This document shows positions 18,447-28,205 of a stretch of 64,000 nucleotides of DNA, one piece after another. The position numbers and the translations under genes are program-made. Under the pieces are notes generated by a model. That model saw nothing but the letters and a program-made list of their open reading frames with translations, did no database searches and was not told where the DNA came from. The DNA is taken from NCBI GenBank assembly GCA_004296775.1, contig RHGE01000002.1:1-64000 (forward strand), read 5' to 3'. The DNA is from Marinilabiliaceae bacterium JC017 (GTDB lineage Bacteria; Bacteroidota; Bacteroidia; Bacteroidales; Marinilabiliaceae). How positions within the stretch are numbered: the stretch's first letter is position 1; every line of letters begins with the position of its first letter.

Positions 18447-21107
18447 ATGAAATCCTGGCTATTAACTGTTCTGTTAGGCATTGGAGTTGTTGGGGGAGTT
18501 TTCGCCCAACAACCCAATACTGATACGGAAGAGGTAATAATAGCCTTCAAGACACATTTCGATATTGGCTATACTGATCTGGCGGCCACGGTGGTGAAGA
18601 AGTATCAGACAACCATGATTGAAAGCGCCCTGGAGGCAGTAGACCAAAGCCGGCAACAACCCGCCGGGGAACATTTCATATGGACCATGCCCTCCTGGCC
18701 CATGAAAGCCGTCCTGGAAGGTTGTAACCCGAAAATAAAACCACGTGTTGAACAGGCACTCAAAGATGGCTATTTCGCCATACATGCCCTGCCATTAACA
18801 TTTGAAACAGAAGCGAGCGACCCTGAGATGCTGGTGCGTTCTCTGGAGTTCTCCTCAAACATAGCCAAACAGTATGGCTTAGCCCTGCCCATCGATGCGA
18901 AGATGACAGATGTCCCGGAGCACTCCTGGATTTTGCCCACACTGCTGTCTAACGCAGGAATTAAATTCCTGCATCTGGGTTGTAACCCCGCATCCATGTC
19001 ACCGGACGTTCCGGTATTATTCTGGTGGGAAGGGCCGGACGGATCGCGCCTGTTGACCATGTACTGGGAAAAGTATTATGGTACCGATGTGGTGCCGCCG
19101 GCCAACTGGCCTTACAAATCATGGCTGGCTTTAATCCATACCAACGACAACCAGGGACCTCCCTCTCCCGAAGAGGTGCAACAAACCATTGATGAAGTGA
19201 AACGCCTCAACCCCAACGCCAGAGTGCGGCTTGGACGCATGTCTGATTTTTACGACCTTATCATGGCAGAGAAGGCGGATATCCCGGTGGTTAAAGCAGA
19301 CATGCCGGATACCTGGATTCATGGTTACATGTCTATGCCGAAGGAGATGGCACTTTCACGGCAGTTACACAAGGATGTGTTTACCCTGGAAGCACTCAAT
19401 TCACAACTCAATATCTGGAAAGAGCAGCACCACGACATCACCTCGGTCATTGATCAGTCGGTGGAAAGCAGCATCCTCTTTGATGAACACACCTTTGGAC
19501 TGGCCATAAGCCATGGACAAGCAGGAGATTGGTGTTATGGTGATGAGTTTAATGCCCGACGCGCTCAAGGGGTTTACGATCCCATTGAGTTATCATGGAA
19601 TGAAAAGTCAGATCGCATCAAATTGGTTGACCGGCTGGTGACTCCTGAATTACATGGACAGATACAGGCATTGGCAAATGCCGTAGATACGGAAGAACCG
19701 CATATCACAGTTTATAATCCCCTGCCTTATAAACGCAGTGGCATCATTGAACTGCGATCACTCTCAGGTAACATAAAGAACAAGTATCTGCAAGATCCGG
19801 AGACAGGCGAGGTAATCCCCTTCAGTAACCAGGGTAATGTCATGCGCTTTTGGGCCAGTGATGTTCCCTCGATGGGTTACAAGACTTACCTGCCGGTGGA
19901 TATAACACCTTCATCTAAAGAACAATTGTTACATACCACACCGAGCAGTAACCTCTTGGAGAATGCTTATCTGAAAGTAACCATTGACCCGGTAAAGGGT
20001 GGTTTACAATCTGTCATCGACAAAACCACCGGTCGTGAAATGGTGGATCAGAAGAGTGAATATGCATTTGGCGCTTTTCTTTACGAACGCTTTAGTAAAG
20101 AGATGACCGATCAATATGCTAAAGATTATATCAAGGCGGGCTGGCATTGGGCCTACGCAGAGCTGGGACGTCCCAAGCTTTCCGATGCCCCTTATCAAAG
20201 GGTAATGCCGACGCCTGACCATATCACCTATGAAAACGATGGAATCAAAGCAAGTGCCATACTTCACTACAAAAAAGACGATGCTAATCCGCATGATTAC
20301 ACCATCATCTTTTCATTGGTTGCCGATAGCCCGGAACTACAGGTAAACCTGGGCATCCAGGGTAAATCACCGGAACCATGGCCCGAAGCAGGCTGGATGG
20401 CGTTTCCGTTTAACGTAGCCAATGCATCGTTTAAGGTGGGCCGTTTAGGGGCAGTAACAGATCCAACGCAGGATTTCATCCGCGGAGCCAATCATGATTA
20501 CTGCTTCCTGAATTCAGGCCTGGCCATTATTGATGATACCCAAAAAGGATATGGAATAACATCTCCCGATGTGCCGGCCATCAGCCTGGATCGTCCGGGA
20601 TTGTGGAAATATTCAAGTGATTTCACGCCTTCCCGGCCCAATGTGTTCTTCAATCTATACAATAACCAGTGGAGCACCAATTTCACCGAATGGATTGAAG
20701 GATCATGGAGGGCCAGCTTTAAACTTTGGCCCATCACTGACTACAATCACGAACAGGCATTGATTTCGCCGTCGGAAGAAAATAGAACACCTCTGATTGC
20801 GGCCTTCAGTAATCAATCGGACCGAACCATCCCGATTGCTCAACAGGGAATTGATGTCTCAATGAAGGGCGTAGCGGTGACAGCCTTCCGGCAACACCCG
20901 GACCAAAAGGGTTTTGAGCTCCGTTTATGGGAGCAGGCAGGGAATAATGGCAAATGCACCGTCACTTTACCTTCGGGACTTCAGGCCAGCACCGCCACTC
21001 CTGTAAATCTCAGAGGCGAAACAACAGGCAAACCCATCAAAATAAAAAATGGAGCCTTCAAGCTCCATATAGCACCATGGGCACCCTACTCTTTCATTAT
21101 TAACTAA
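18447..21107 (+). CDS. Secreted GH38-like alpha-mannosidase family protein
   Basis: About 886 residues from the ATG at 18447, which gives a clean signal peptide (MKSWLLTVLLGIGVVGGVFAQ). An in-frame ATG at 18429 adds six residues. The N-terminal domain resembles the GH38 deacetylase-like barrel. KTHFDIGYTD (numbered from 18429, H43 and D45) matches the zinc-binding HxHxDxGW motif with Thr-His replacing the first ligand region. D161 in MTDVPEH is a candidate nucleophile. A beta-rich C-terminal region follows. It is more diverged than the neighbour at 21123, so it may belong to a GH38-related family rather than GH38 proper. It lies downstream of the isomerase and 15 bp upstream of the second enzyme. 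Confidence 0.75.
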   Translation: MKSWLLTVLLGIGVVGGVFAQQPNTDTEEVIIAFKTHFDIGYTDLAATVVKKYQTTMIESALEAVDQSRQQPAGEHFIWTMPSWPMKAVLEGCNPKIKPRVEQALKDGYFAIHALPLTFETEASDPEMLVRSLEFSSNIAKQYGLALPIDAKMTDVPEHSWILPTLLSNAGIKFLHLGCNPASMSPDVPVLFWWEGPDGSRLLTMYWEKYYGTDVVPPANWPYKSWLALIHTNDNQGPPSPEEVQQTIDEVKRLNPNARVRLGRMSDFYDLIMAEKADIPVVKADMPDTWIHGYMSMPKEMALSRQLHKDVFTLEALNSQLNIWKEQHHDITSVIDQSVESSILFDEHTFGLAISHGQAGDWCYGDEFNARRAQGVYDPIELSWNEKSDRIKLVDRLVTPELHGQIQALANAVDTEEPHITVYNPLPYKRSGIIELRSLSGNIKNKYLQDPETGEVIPFSNQGNVMRFWASDVPSMGYKTYLPVDITPSSKEQLLHTTPSSNLLENAYLKVTIDPVKGGLQSVIDKTTGREMVDQKSEYAFGAFLYERFSKEMTDQYAKDYIKAGWHWAYAELGRPKLSDAPYQRVMPTPDHITYENDGIKASAILHYKKDDANPHDYTIIFSLVADSPELQVNLGIQGKSPEPWPEAGWMAFPFNVANASFKVGRLGAVTDPTQDFIRGANHDYCFLNSGLAIIDDTQKGYGITSPDVPAISLDRPGLWKYSSDFTPSRPNVFFNLYNNQWSTNFTEWIEGSWRASFKLWPITDYNHEQALISPSEENRTPLIAAFSNQSDRTIPIAQQGIDVSMKGVAVTAFRQHPDQKGFELRLWEQAGNNGKCTVTLPSGLQASTATPVNLRGETTGKPIKIKNGAFKLHIAPWAPYSFIIN

Positions 21108-21122
21108 AATTAAACGACAGAT

Positions 21123-24100
21123 ATGAAACACTTAGGGATTTTCTCTTTACTCATACTGATCTGCATCGGCCTGAGGGCTCAGGATGCACCGAAGATTGGT
21201 AAAAACGAACACCTGCTGCAGGGGTTCGAACAGAAGATAGCCGGGACCGACTTCTCCTACCATTCGGCGGTACCCGATGTGACCGAATCCATGTTGATTC
21301 GTGCCACCAACGGAACCCAAAGCATGGAGTGGGAAACCGAAGCCGTTCCGGCGGATTTTGACGCCCAGTATGCCACCTTCGTCTGGCTGGCCGGCTACGG
21401 CTGTAATGTAGCCAACGTACGCATGGATATGGAAATCGACGGACAAAAGAAGTTTGAATTCTATACCCAACGTGCCACCAACTGGACCTTAAAAAATGAG
21501 GACGGTTCTTCCCTTTCCTGGTACTCGGATTTTGTAGACCGGGCCGGTGACCGTTCCGGATTTATGTTCCTGAAAGTACCCAGGAAGCTACTTAAGAAAG
21601 GGAAACCTTTACAGGTAAAAGTAACCGGCAGTAATTCCAACAGTTCAGCCTGGTACATGACCTTCAAGTCTCAGATTAAATCCGGCCTGACCATGAAAAC
21701 GTTTCCGGCTCTTATAAAAAACAAAAAAGGAGCCGAACAAGTGGTGGCAGCCAACATCTATTATTTTGATCGCCCGGCGAAAGCGACCATTTATAAGGAT
21801 GGTAAAAAACTGCAGACCTTACCGTTGAAATTCGGATACAACTTTGTCACCCTGAATATTCCGTCGGTAAATAAGCCTACAGAGACCACCTTTAAGGTAA
21901 CGGCTCCCGGATATGAAAAAGAGGCGGCCATGACACTAAAGCCGGTAAGAAAGTGGCAGGTTAACTTCGTGCAACATTCGCATACCGACATCGGATACAC
22001 CCGTCCTCAAACAGAGATCATCGGGGAACACCTGAGATACATCGATTATGCCCTGGATTTTTGCGATGCCACGGATAATTATCCCGATGACGCCAAATTC
22101 CGTTGGACATGTGAAGCGGCATTCGCCGTGAATGACTACCTGCGTAGCCGTCCTGCCGAACAAGTTGAACGGTTGAAGAGACGAATCAAAGAGGGCCGCA
22201 TTGAGATCACCGGCATGTATTTCAATTTTGATGAGATGCCCGATGAACAGACCCTGGCTGCATCTTTGGCACCATTCAAGCGATTCAAAGATGAGAACAT
22301 TGAGGTAAAAACAGCGATGCAGAACGATGTAAACGGTATCGGCTGGTGCTTCAATGACTACTTTAACTCCCTTGGCGTGAAATACCTCACCATGGGAACC
22401 CACGGACACCGCGCGTTGATCTGCTTTGACAAACCCACTGCGTTCTGGTGGGAATCACCATCGGGTAACCGCATGCTTACCTTCAGGGCTGAGCACTACA
22501 TGACCGGTAATACCGTGTTTGGTATCCACACCAGCAACTTCAAGGAGTTCGAAAACAAATTGATGAGTTACCTGTCTGACCTGGATAAGAAAGGATATGA
22601 GTATGAAATCATTCCAATTCAATATTCCGGTTACCTCACCGATAATGCGCCCCCGTCAACCCTGGCCAATGAGATGATTCGCAAGTGGAATGAGAAATAC
22701 ACCTATCCCCGATTGCGTCAGGCATTACCGAAAGAGTTTTTCGAAGAGATAGAAGCACGTCACTCAGATGATTTACCGGTATACCGTGGCGCATGGCCCG
22801 ACTGGTGGACCGATGGCTTTGCTTCCGGTGCCCGTGAAGCTGCTGCTTCGCGCCAGACGCACACAGACCTGATCGCCTACCAGGGTGCCTTAAGTATAGC
22901 AGCCATGATGGGCTCTAAAATGCCGGAAGGCATCAATGACCGTATAGGAGAAGCCAACCGTGCTCTGCTCTATTATGATGAGCATACCTTTGGCGCAGCT
23001 GAAAGCGTGCGTGAACCATATGCCCGCAACACCATGGAACAACGGGCCATCAAAGAGTCCTACGCCTGGGAAGCATTTCGCCGTTCACGCATGGTTGGTG
23101 AAGAAGCAATGGGCTTATTACAAAGTCATTTCTCCAGGGAGGAGGTCCCAACCATCTTGGTCTTTAATACCATCAACTGGCAACGCAGCGGCATGGCAGA
23201 GGTCTATATCGACCACCAGATTCTGCCTCCGGGAAAACTATTTTCCATCACCGACAGTGAAGGGAACAAAATGGCAGCTCAGCCATTGCAAAGTCGTCAC
23301 GACGGTACCTATTGGGGCATCTGGGTGAACGACATCCCGGCTATGGGATATAAAAAGCTGCGCCTCACGGTTGAAGGAGACGACAAATCAGTGGCTGCTA
23401 CAGGGGAACAACCGGTGGTATCAACCCTTGATAACCAATGGTACACCGTATCAATTGATACCGATAAAGGCGTAATCACTTCCATCAAAGACAAGGAACT
23501 GAATAAGGAACTGGTAGATCAAAAAGCCCAATGGGGCATGGGCCAATTCATCTATGAACTGCTGCAAAACAGGTCGCAGATGGAAGCATATACCCTGACG
23601 GACTACACCCGTCAGCCACTCGACTCTGTCTGGTTCAATGGTTATAGCGAAGGACCGGTTTACAACACCATTAAATTGGCAGGTAAAACCGCAGCAGCTT
23701 TTGATAAAGGCGGCTTCGAGATGGAGATTCGTCTCTATAACACCGACAAACGCATTGAACTGGTCTACACCATTCATAAAAAGCCGGTTTTGGATCCCGA
23801 GGGCATCTACATCGCACTGCCTTTCCAGCTGGAAAACGGTAAACACCATTTCGAGGTGCAGGGTGGTATCATCGAAGCCGGCGTGGATCAGATCCCTGGT
23901 TCCAGTAATGACTGGAACACCGTCCAGAATTTTGCGACCGTTAACAATGGCCAGGCGCAAATCATCGTGAACAGTCCGCAGATACCGTTGATGCAGTTCG
24001 GAGGCATCAATACCGGTCGTTATACCGCCGGTGCGACGCCCGAATCAACACATATCTATGGCTGGCCCATGAATAACTACTGGACCACTAACTTTAATGC

Positions 24101-24500
24101 CGATCAACGCGGTGAATTCACTTTCTCCTATCAAATCACATCATCCGGAAACAGCAATTTTAAAACAGCTTCACAATTCGGATGGGGCACACGCGTTCCG
24201 TTGTTGGCCCGAACCTTACCGGCCGGTCCGTCAACGCCCGATAGCGACAAAGGACAAGTGATGAACATCACCGCCGACAATTTATTGTTGATCAATGCCA
24301 GTCCGGTTGCCGGCGAAAACGCCATCATGATGCACGTACGGGAAGTGAATGGACAAACAGCCACCTTTGAGCTCACCACTCCTCAAAGTAAGTCCTTGAC
24401 CATTCAAGAGGCCGATGTATTGGGTCGCCCGTTAAAGCGTCAACCCAAAACCATCTCCTTCAAGCCCTATGCAACCAAGTTCATTAAGATCAGCTGGTAA
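21123..24500 (+). CDS. Secreted GH38 alpha-mannosidase
   Basis: The 1125-residue protein starts with a signal peptide (MKHLGIFSLLILICIGLRAQ). An N-terminal beta-domain of about 260 residues precedes the GH38 barrel. H285-S-H-T-D289-IGY is the zinc-binding motif, and D402 in QNDVNG is the likely nucleophile. A three-helix bundle and large beta-sandwich domains complete it. GH38 enzymes are zinc-dependent retaining exo-alpha-mannosidases. It is the last gene of the cluster and is followed by a strong terminator. The extra N-terminal domain may bind carbohydrate. Linkage specificity cannot be read from sequence. Confidence 0.87.
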   Translation: MKHLGIFSLLILICIGLRAQDAPKIGKNEHLLQGFEQKIAGTDFSYHSAVPDVTESMLIRATNGTQSMEWETEAVPADFDAQYATFVWLAGYGCNVANVRMDMEIDGQKKFEFYTQRATNWTLKNEDGSSLSWYSDFVDRAGDRSGFMFLKVPRKLLKKGKPLQVKVTGSNSNSSAWYMTFKSQIKSGLTMKTFPALIKNKKGAEQVVAANIYYFDRPAKATIYKDGKKLQTLPLKFGYNFVTLNIPSVNKPTETTFKVTAPGYEKEAAMTLKPVRKWQVNFVQHSHTDIGYTRPQTEIIGEHLRYIDYALDFCDATDNYPDDAKFRWTCEAAFAVNDYLRSRPAEQVERLKRRIKEGRIEITGMYFNFDEMPDEQTLAASLAPFKRFKDENIEVKTAMQNDVNGIGWCFNDYFNSLGVKYLTMGTHGHRALICFDKPTAFWWESPSGNRMLTFRAEHYMTGNTVFGIHTSNFKEFENKLMSYLSDLDKKGYEYEIIPIQYSGYLTDNAPPSTLANEMIRKWNEKYTYPRLRQALPKEFFEEIEARHSDDLPVYRGAWPDWWTDGFASGAREAAASRQTHTDLIAYQGALSIAAMMGSKMPEGINDRIGEANRALLYYDEHTFGAAESVREPYARNTMEQRAIKESYAWEAFRRSRMVGEEAMGLLQSHFSREEVPTILVFNTINWQRSGMAEVYIDHQILPPGKLFSITDSEGNKMAAQPLQSRHDGTYWGIWVNDIPAMGYKKLRLTVEGDDKSVAATGEQPVVSTLDNQWYTVSIDTDKGVITSIKDKELNKELVDQKAQWGMGQFIYELLQNRSQMEAYTLTDYTRQPLDSVWFNGYSEGPVYNTIKLAGKTAAAFDKGGFEMEIRLYNTDKRIELVYTIHKKPVLDPEGIYIALPFQLENGKHHFEVQGGIIEAGVDQIPGSSNDWNTVQNFATVNNGQAQIIVNSPQIPLMQFGGINTGRYTAGATPESTHIYGWPMNNYWTTNFNADQRGEFTFSYQITSSGNSNFKTASQFGWGTRVPLLARTLPAGPSTPDSDKGQVMNITADNLLLINASPVAGENAIMMHVREVNGQTATFELTTPQSKSLTIQEADVLGRPLKRQPKTISFKPYATKFIKISW

Positions 24501-24564
24501 CACATATGGTTTAAAGGCAAACGCTCTTTATTTTAATCTTTACCATAAGAGGTAAAATTTCCAC

Positions 24565-24600
24565 ACTCCCCCCGGTTTGAATAGCCGGGGGGAGTTTTAT
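24565..24600 (+). terminator. Strong terminator of the mannoside cluster
   Basis: ACTCCCCCCGG pairs with CCGGGGGGAGT around a short loop and is followed by TTTTATTTT. It lies 65 bp after the last GH38 stop codon. Confidence 0.9.
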
Positions 24601-24648
24601 TTTGTGGTTGTCGGGTTAACTTGAAATGTGGACGCATATTCATATCAA

Positions 24649-24673
24649 ACACAGAGACACGGAAGCACAGAGA
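24649..24673. repeat. CACAGAG-type dispersed repeat fragment
   Basis: ACACAGAGACACGG-AAGCACAGAG is a short sequence of the CACAGAG/ACACGG kind that I recognise as a recurring intergenic motif in several bacterial phyla. A relative (CTCCCTGTGTCT) lies near 49413-49430. Confidence 0.4.
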
Positions 24674-24727
24674 ATAGGTAGTTTTTTTCTTCTTTAAATT
24701 TTTAATTTCTATTCTACCCCGTATCTT

Positions 24728-25030
24728 TTCCCTCCAGTTTCCATATATTTTCAGTTGCTTCCCTTTATTTCTGTGTGTTTCTATCTCTTTCCATTTGATT
24801 TCCCTATTATTCCTAACCTATTCCCCTGTCATTCTATTCATCTCCCAGATATATTTCCTCTTGTTCCCAGACACTTCCAGTTGTTTCCCTTTATTTCTAT
24901 ATATTTCCACATATTTCAATTCATCTCCCCTTATTTCCATGTATTTCAATCCCTTCTATTTATTTCAATCTTTTTCCAACTGTTTCCATATACTTCGATC
25001 CAATCCACCCTCATTTCTTGTATTACTTCC
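24728..25030. repeat. Phased T-tract array, ~10.3-bp period (about 30 units)
   Basis: Short T runs ending in C (TTTC, TTCC) recur with first C at 24730, 24741, 24752, 24761, 24771, 24781, 24791, 24802, 24812 and so on to 25028. That is 30 positions with a mean step of about 10.3 bp. The units differ in sequence, but the phase is kept. Short T/A tracts spaced at one helical turn are the classic cause of intrinsic DNA curvature. No convincing gene overlaps, and the array follows the strong terminator of the mannoside cluster. Confidence 0.75.
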
Positions 25031-25084
25031 TCCCCATAATTTAATGTAATCGCCGCGCTATGTGCCCGGGACGCATCTCAAGGT

Positions 25085-25448
25085 CTATCATACGCGTCTC
25101 AACATGAATCATTGTCAGGTTGAACTGAATCATTGTCAGGTCAAGGTCGATCATAGCTATCTCAGGATCGATCATAGCCATCTCAACATGAATCATTGTC
25201 AGGTCAACCTGAATCATTGACAGGTCGAGCTGAATCATTGTCATGTTGACCTGACTCATTGACAGCTCAAGGTCAATCATATCGATCTCAACTTCGATCA
25301 TAGCCATCTCAAGGTCGTTCATACCAATCTCAGGATCAATCTTAGCCATCTTAAGACCGATCATATCAATCTTAACTTCGTTCATAGTCATCTACAGATC
25401 GATCTTTCCACGATCTACATCCTTCATAGCTATCCAGAAGTGTATCAT
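25085..25448. repeat. Exactly phased 21-bp degenerate tandem array (18 units)
   Basis: The core TCAT (TCTT in two units) starts at 25088, 25109, 25130, 25151, 25172, 25193, 25214, 25235, 25256, 25277, 25298, 25319, 25340, 25361, 25382, 25403, 25424 and 25445, always 21 bp apart with no indel. Other positions vary freely between types such as GATCATAGCCATCTCAAG and GAATCATTGTCAGGT. The period equals two helical turns. Because 21 is a multiple of 3, a spurious 116-codon heptad-repeat frame appears on the minus strand. From 25449 to 25981 I see no gene. Confidence 0.85.
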
Positions 25449-25981
25449 ACTATTCTAAACATAGCTCCTAATAATCTCCACTTATTTCTTACTGACCTCG
25501 ACTTCTATTTAAGCGGTTTTATTTATTTTCATTATTGATGTTTCCATCTTCATTTGAAGCTTAATTAAGTTCGAATGGATAGCTATCCTGACAATCATAC
25601 CTGCAGCATATATATCCACCTTATTTTCGCTTCTATTATTGCGATGAAAGTTTTTTTCCCAAACTACAGATACATAAATATAACATACATCCCGAGTGGG
25701 GATTCACAGTTTTTAAAATATAAGCCTTATTGAATCTTTTTGATTAAGGTTTATACATATTTCGGCTATCACGTTCTATTGTATACCAAATACCCATCAA
25801 TATGATTTAATCATTAGATGCAGGGGAATATTTTTACCCCAGATCATTAACACGATAATCTATTTACAACAAGTCTACATCCCAGGTATTTCAAGCTTTA
25901 AGCTACTATTGCACATATCTATACGTTAGTTTAGATTTTTTCTAAATACTTATCATTACTTTTTTATTTCATCAATCTTCA

Positions 25982-25989
25982 TATCTTTG
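25982..25989 (+). promoter_or_regulatory. Predicted -7 element (TAnnTTTG) for the gene at 26018
   Basis: TATCTTTG matches the consensus and lies 28 bp before the start codon, the same distance as in the gntR promoter. The -33 region is T-rich without a clear TTTG. Confidence 0.5.
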
Positions 25990-26017
25990 ATAGAGTAAAC
26001 CATAAAATATTGTAATT

Positions 26018-26713
26018 ATGAACTCGACTCAAAGGAATCACATAGCTATGTTCACAGCTACAATAAGTACGCTTAATACCCATCAGGAAGCAATCACCAC
26101 CATTACAGCCCTTGATACTTCCGTCAAGGATTTTATGCTACTCTATGGTAAACTCACCCATGTACAAATGGCACAAATGAGTGGAACTACCGGCACCAGT
26201 GAATTAAAACTGAAGGTAGAAAATGACATGATAAAAAGCACTATCAAAATAGCAAATGCCATATATGCCTATGCGGTTGATAATAATTCTCCTGATCTGA
26301 AATCGCGTGTTTCCGTGACTGCCTCTCAATTGCAACGCTTGAATGATCAAAACAAGAAAGCTTCCTGCATGAACATCTATGAAAAGGCAAATAACCTGGC
26401 TGGTAACCTGGCAGAATATGGCATAACCCCGGAAATGATTCTCATTTTAAAATCACACATTGATAATTTTGTCGTTAGTATCGCGTCTCCGCGCACCGCT
26501 ATCGTAGACCGATCAATGGCCACAGCACAATTAGCCAAACTGGTAGATGATATGAATTTATTGCTGCGCGAAAAGATCGACAAGCTCATGCCCCTGTTGG
26601 AGGATACTCATCCTGAAGCGTATCAAACGTATAAGTCGGCGCGCATCATCATAGACTTACGCAGAGGCAAGAAAAAAAACGAAGAAGAAACACCTGAAGA
26701 GGGTACCGAATAA
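26018..26713 (+). CDS. Hypothetical all-helical protein
   Basis: The 231-residue protein has no signal peptide or membrane segment and a predicted mostly alpha-helical composition. The C-terminus is very charged (GKKKNEEETPEEGTE). I do not recognise the family. It stands alone between the phased repeat arrays and a strong terminator, with its own predicted promoter, so it is a monocistronic gene. The sequence shows no catalytic motif. A structural or cytoplasmic binding role is possible, but nothing supports a specific function. Confidence 0.8.
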   Translation: MNSTQRNHIAMFTATISTLNTHQEAITTITALDTSVKDFMLLYGKLTHVQMAQMSGTTGTSELKLKVENDMIKSTIKIANAIYAYAVDNNSPDLKSRVSVTASQLQRLNDQNKKASCMNIYEKANNLAGNLAEYGITPEMILILKSHIDNFVVSIASPRTAIVDRSMATAQLAKLVDDMNLLLREKIDKLMPLLEDTHPEAYQTYKSARIIIDLRRGKKKNEEETPEEGTE

Positions 26714-26747
26714 GACATCTTTATATTTCTACAATGCTATTTTAATT

Positions 26748-26804
26748 AAAGTGACCCGGCACGTTCAGAACTGATCGTCTCATATCCAACGGGCCACTTT
26801 TTTT
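26748..26804 (+). terminator. Terminator of the hypothetical gene
   Basis: AAAGTGaCCCG pairs with CGGGcCACTTT across a loop of about 30 nt and is followed by a run of T. It lies 35 bp after the stop codon. Confidence 0.8.
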
Positions 26805-27382
26805 ATTGCTTGGGCAATTATTATTATAAAATAGATGATCATTAAAAGCGACATCATCCGGTTGGTCAATCCGATCACAAATTAGTCGTATCCCATTGAT
26901 TAATTATTAATAGAGACTACTTCTCTTCTTATACACCTTCCAATCTTTCTTCTTAAAACATGAAGTATGTTAAAAATCATTTTCATGTCAAAACCACACA
27001 TTGTGATATTTTGTTATTTTTGGTGATCCAAATAGTGGAATTTTGAAAATATTATATAGACACTGAAGCTTCTATCTTAAAATCGCTTGCTGGGATAAAA
27101 ACATTTTTAGGCGACAAAACACTCAAGCTCACACCTGAACTTTCTATAAAAGAGGATTTTTAAATTACATACGAATTGAAACAATTAAGACGATCAAACG
27201 AAGCAGGAAAAAGGTTGCTTAATTGGGCAAATAAATACATAAAACAATAACACATTATATGCAGTCATATATCACAGGCTTTGACTATTAAGATTCAAAA
27301 GTTTGGCAGATAGAGCTTGTAATATATCAAACATTCAGATAAAATAAATCAAATCATCTTTAATAATTTAACTCGAACTCTA
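26805..27382. other. Gene-free interval with a possible coding relic
   Basis: No full gene is visible. Around 27077-27163 a short frame without start reads LKSLAGIKTFLGDKTLKL and continues plausibly to a stop. A second frame near 27170-27250 reads like protein up to KYIKQ. They may be fragments of a decayed gene broken by frameshifts, but neither is recognisable. Confidence 0.25.
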
Positions 27383-28048
27383 ATGAAAAAGGTACTATTC
27401 ACGTTACTAATAGTCATCAATACATTGACATTAAAAGCGCAATCTTCAGATACAATTTTCTTTAATAGTAATTGGGAGAAATGTGAGAAATTAGATGCAA
27501 GGTATTATAGAATAATTAAGCAAGATTCGCTCTTCAATGCAAAAGACTATTTTTTATCCGGGCAGCTCCAGATGGATGGTATGTATTTAACGCGTGAGCT
27601 CAAGACCAAACATGGACAATTTAGTTATTATAATGAAGAGGGTAAACTTCTAAGTAAAGCTTATTATCGAAATGGTGAGAAATATAAGCATACCGAATAC
27701 TTCGATAAAAACGGTCAATTAATTAAAGACATGAGGGCTTTTGATGAGTTAGATACAGAACCGGAATTTAAAGGAGGCGAGGATGGTTTTGCCGAATACC
27801 TAACTAAGAATTTGATTTATCCGAAGAGAGCTCAAAAAGCCGGTGTTAGTGGACGTGTTTATGTCAACTTTTGGGTAATGCAAGATGGTTCAACAGATCA
27901 TATTACTATAAAAAGAAAAGCCCATCCGGATTTAGATAATGCGGCCATGAAAATTATTCAACAATCACCAAAATGGAAACCCGGTACCATAAACGGGAAG
28001 CCCGTGATTGTAGAATATACAGTTCCAATTAATTTTAGTTTGTATTAG
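27383..28048 (+). CDS. Secreted TonB C-terminal domain protein with MORN-like repeats
   Basis: The 221-residue protein starts with a signal peptide (MKKVLFTLLIVINTLTLKAQ). Residues 70-125 hold YwqK/MORN-like repeats (GQFSYYNEEGKLLSKAYY, YFDKNGQL). Residues 130-221 are a TonB C-terminal fold (YPKRAQKAGVSGRVYVNFWV...DNAAMKIIQQSPKWKPG). In Bacteroidota such proteins are often annotated as energy transducers, but this one has no transmembrane anchor or proline-rich stalk. It probably acts as a periplasmic binding module rather than as true TonB. No receptor is adjacent, and its role is unknown. Confidence 0.85.
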   Translation: MKKVLFTLLIVINTLTLKAQSSDTIFFNSNWEKCEKLDARYYRIIKQDSLFNAKDYFLSGQLQMDGMYLTRELKTKHGQFSYYNEEGKLLSKAYYRNGEKYKHTEYFDKNGQLIKDMRAFDELDTEPEFKGGEDGFAEYLTKNLIYPKRAQKAGVSGRVYVNFWVMQDGSTDHITIKRKAHPDLDNAAMKIIQQSPKWKPGTINGKPVIVEYTVPINFSLY

Positions 28049-28084
28049 ATCCATAACTAAAATAAGGTAAATCCATCATAGTTG

Positions 28085-28114
28085 GCTGGTGGGCTTGAAA
28101 TCCCGCCAGTTTTC
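28085..28114 (+). terminator. Terminator after the TonB-C gene
   Basis: CTGGTGGG pairs with CCCGCCAG (one G-U) around an 8-nt loop and is followed by TTTTCC. It lies 36 bp after the stop codon. Confidence 0.65.
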
Positions 28115-28205
28115 CTCTCATATTTGCTCCTAATGTAGGATACTTTTATACCTTCAATTAAATTTTAATTTATCAGTTCTTCTACCTATCGCAAAGCCAA
28201 TTAAA

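Noticed and set aside
25041-25391. A 116-codon minus-strand frame with a regular heptad pattern (MIDLEMA, MIEVEID...)
   Set aside because: It is open because the 21-bp array is a multiple of three with no stop in one frame. It has no promoter or upstream context, and the array extends well past both of its natural limits.
24728-25448. CRISPR array
   Set aside because: Units are 10 or 21 bp and contiguous, with no constant repeat separated by unique spacers, and no cas genes are present.
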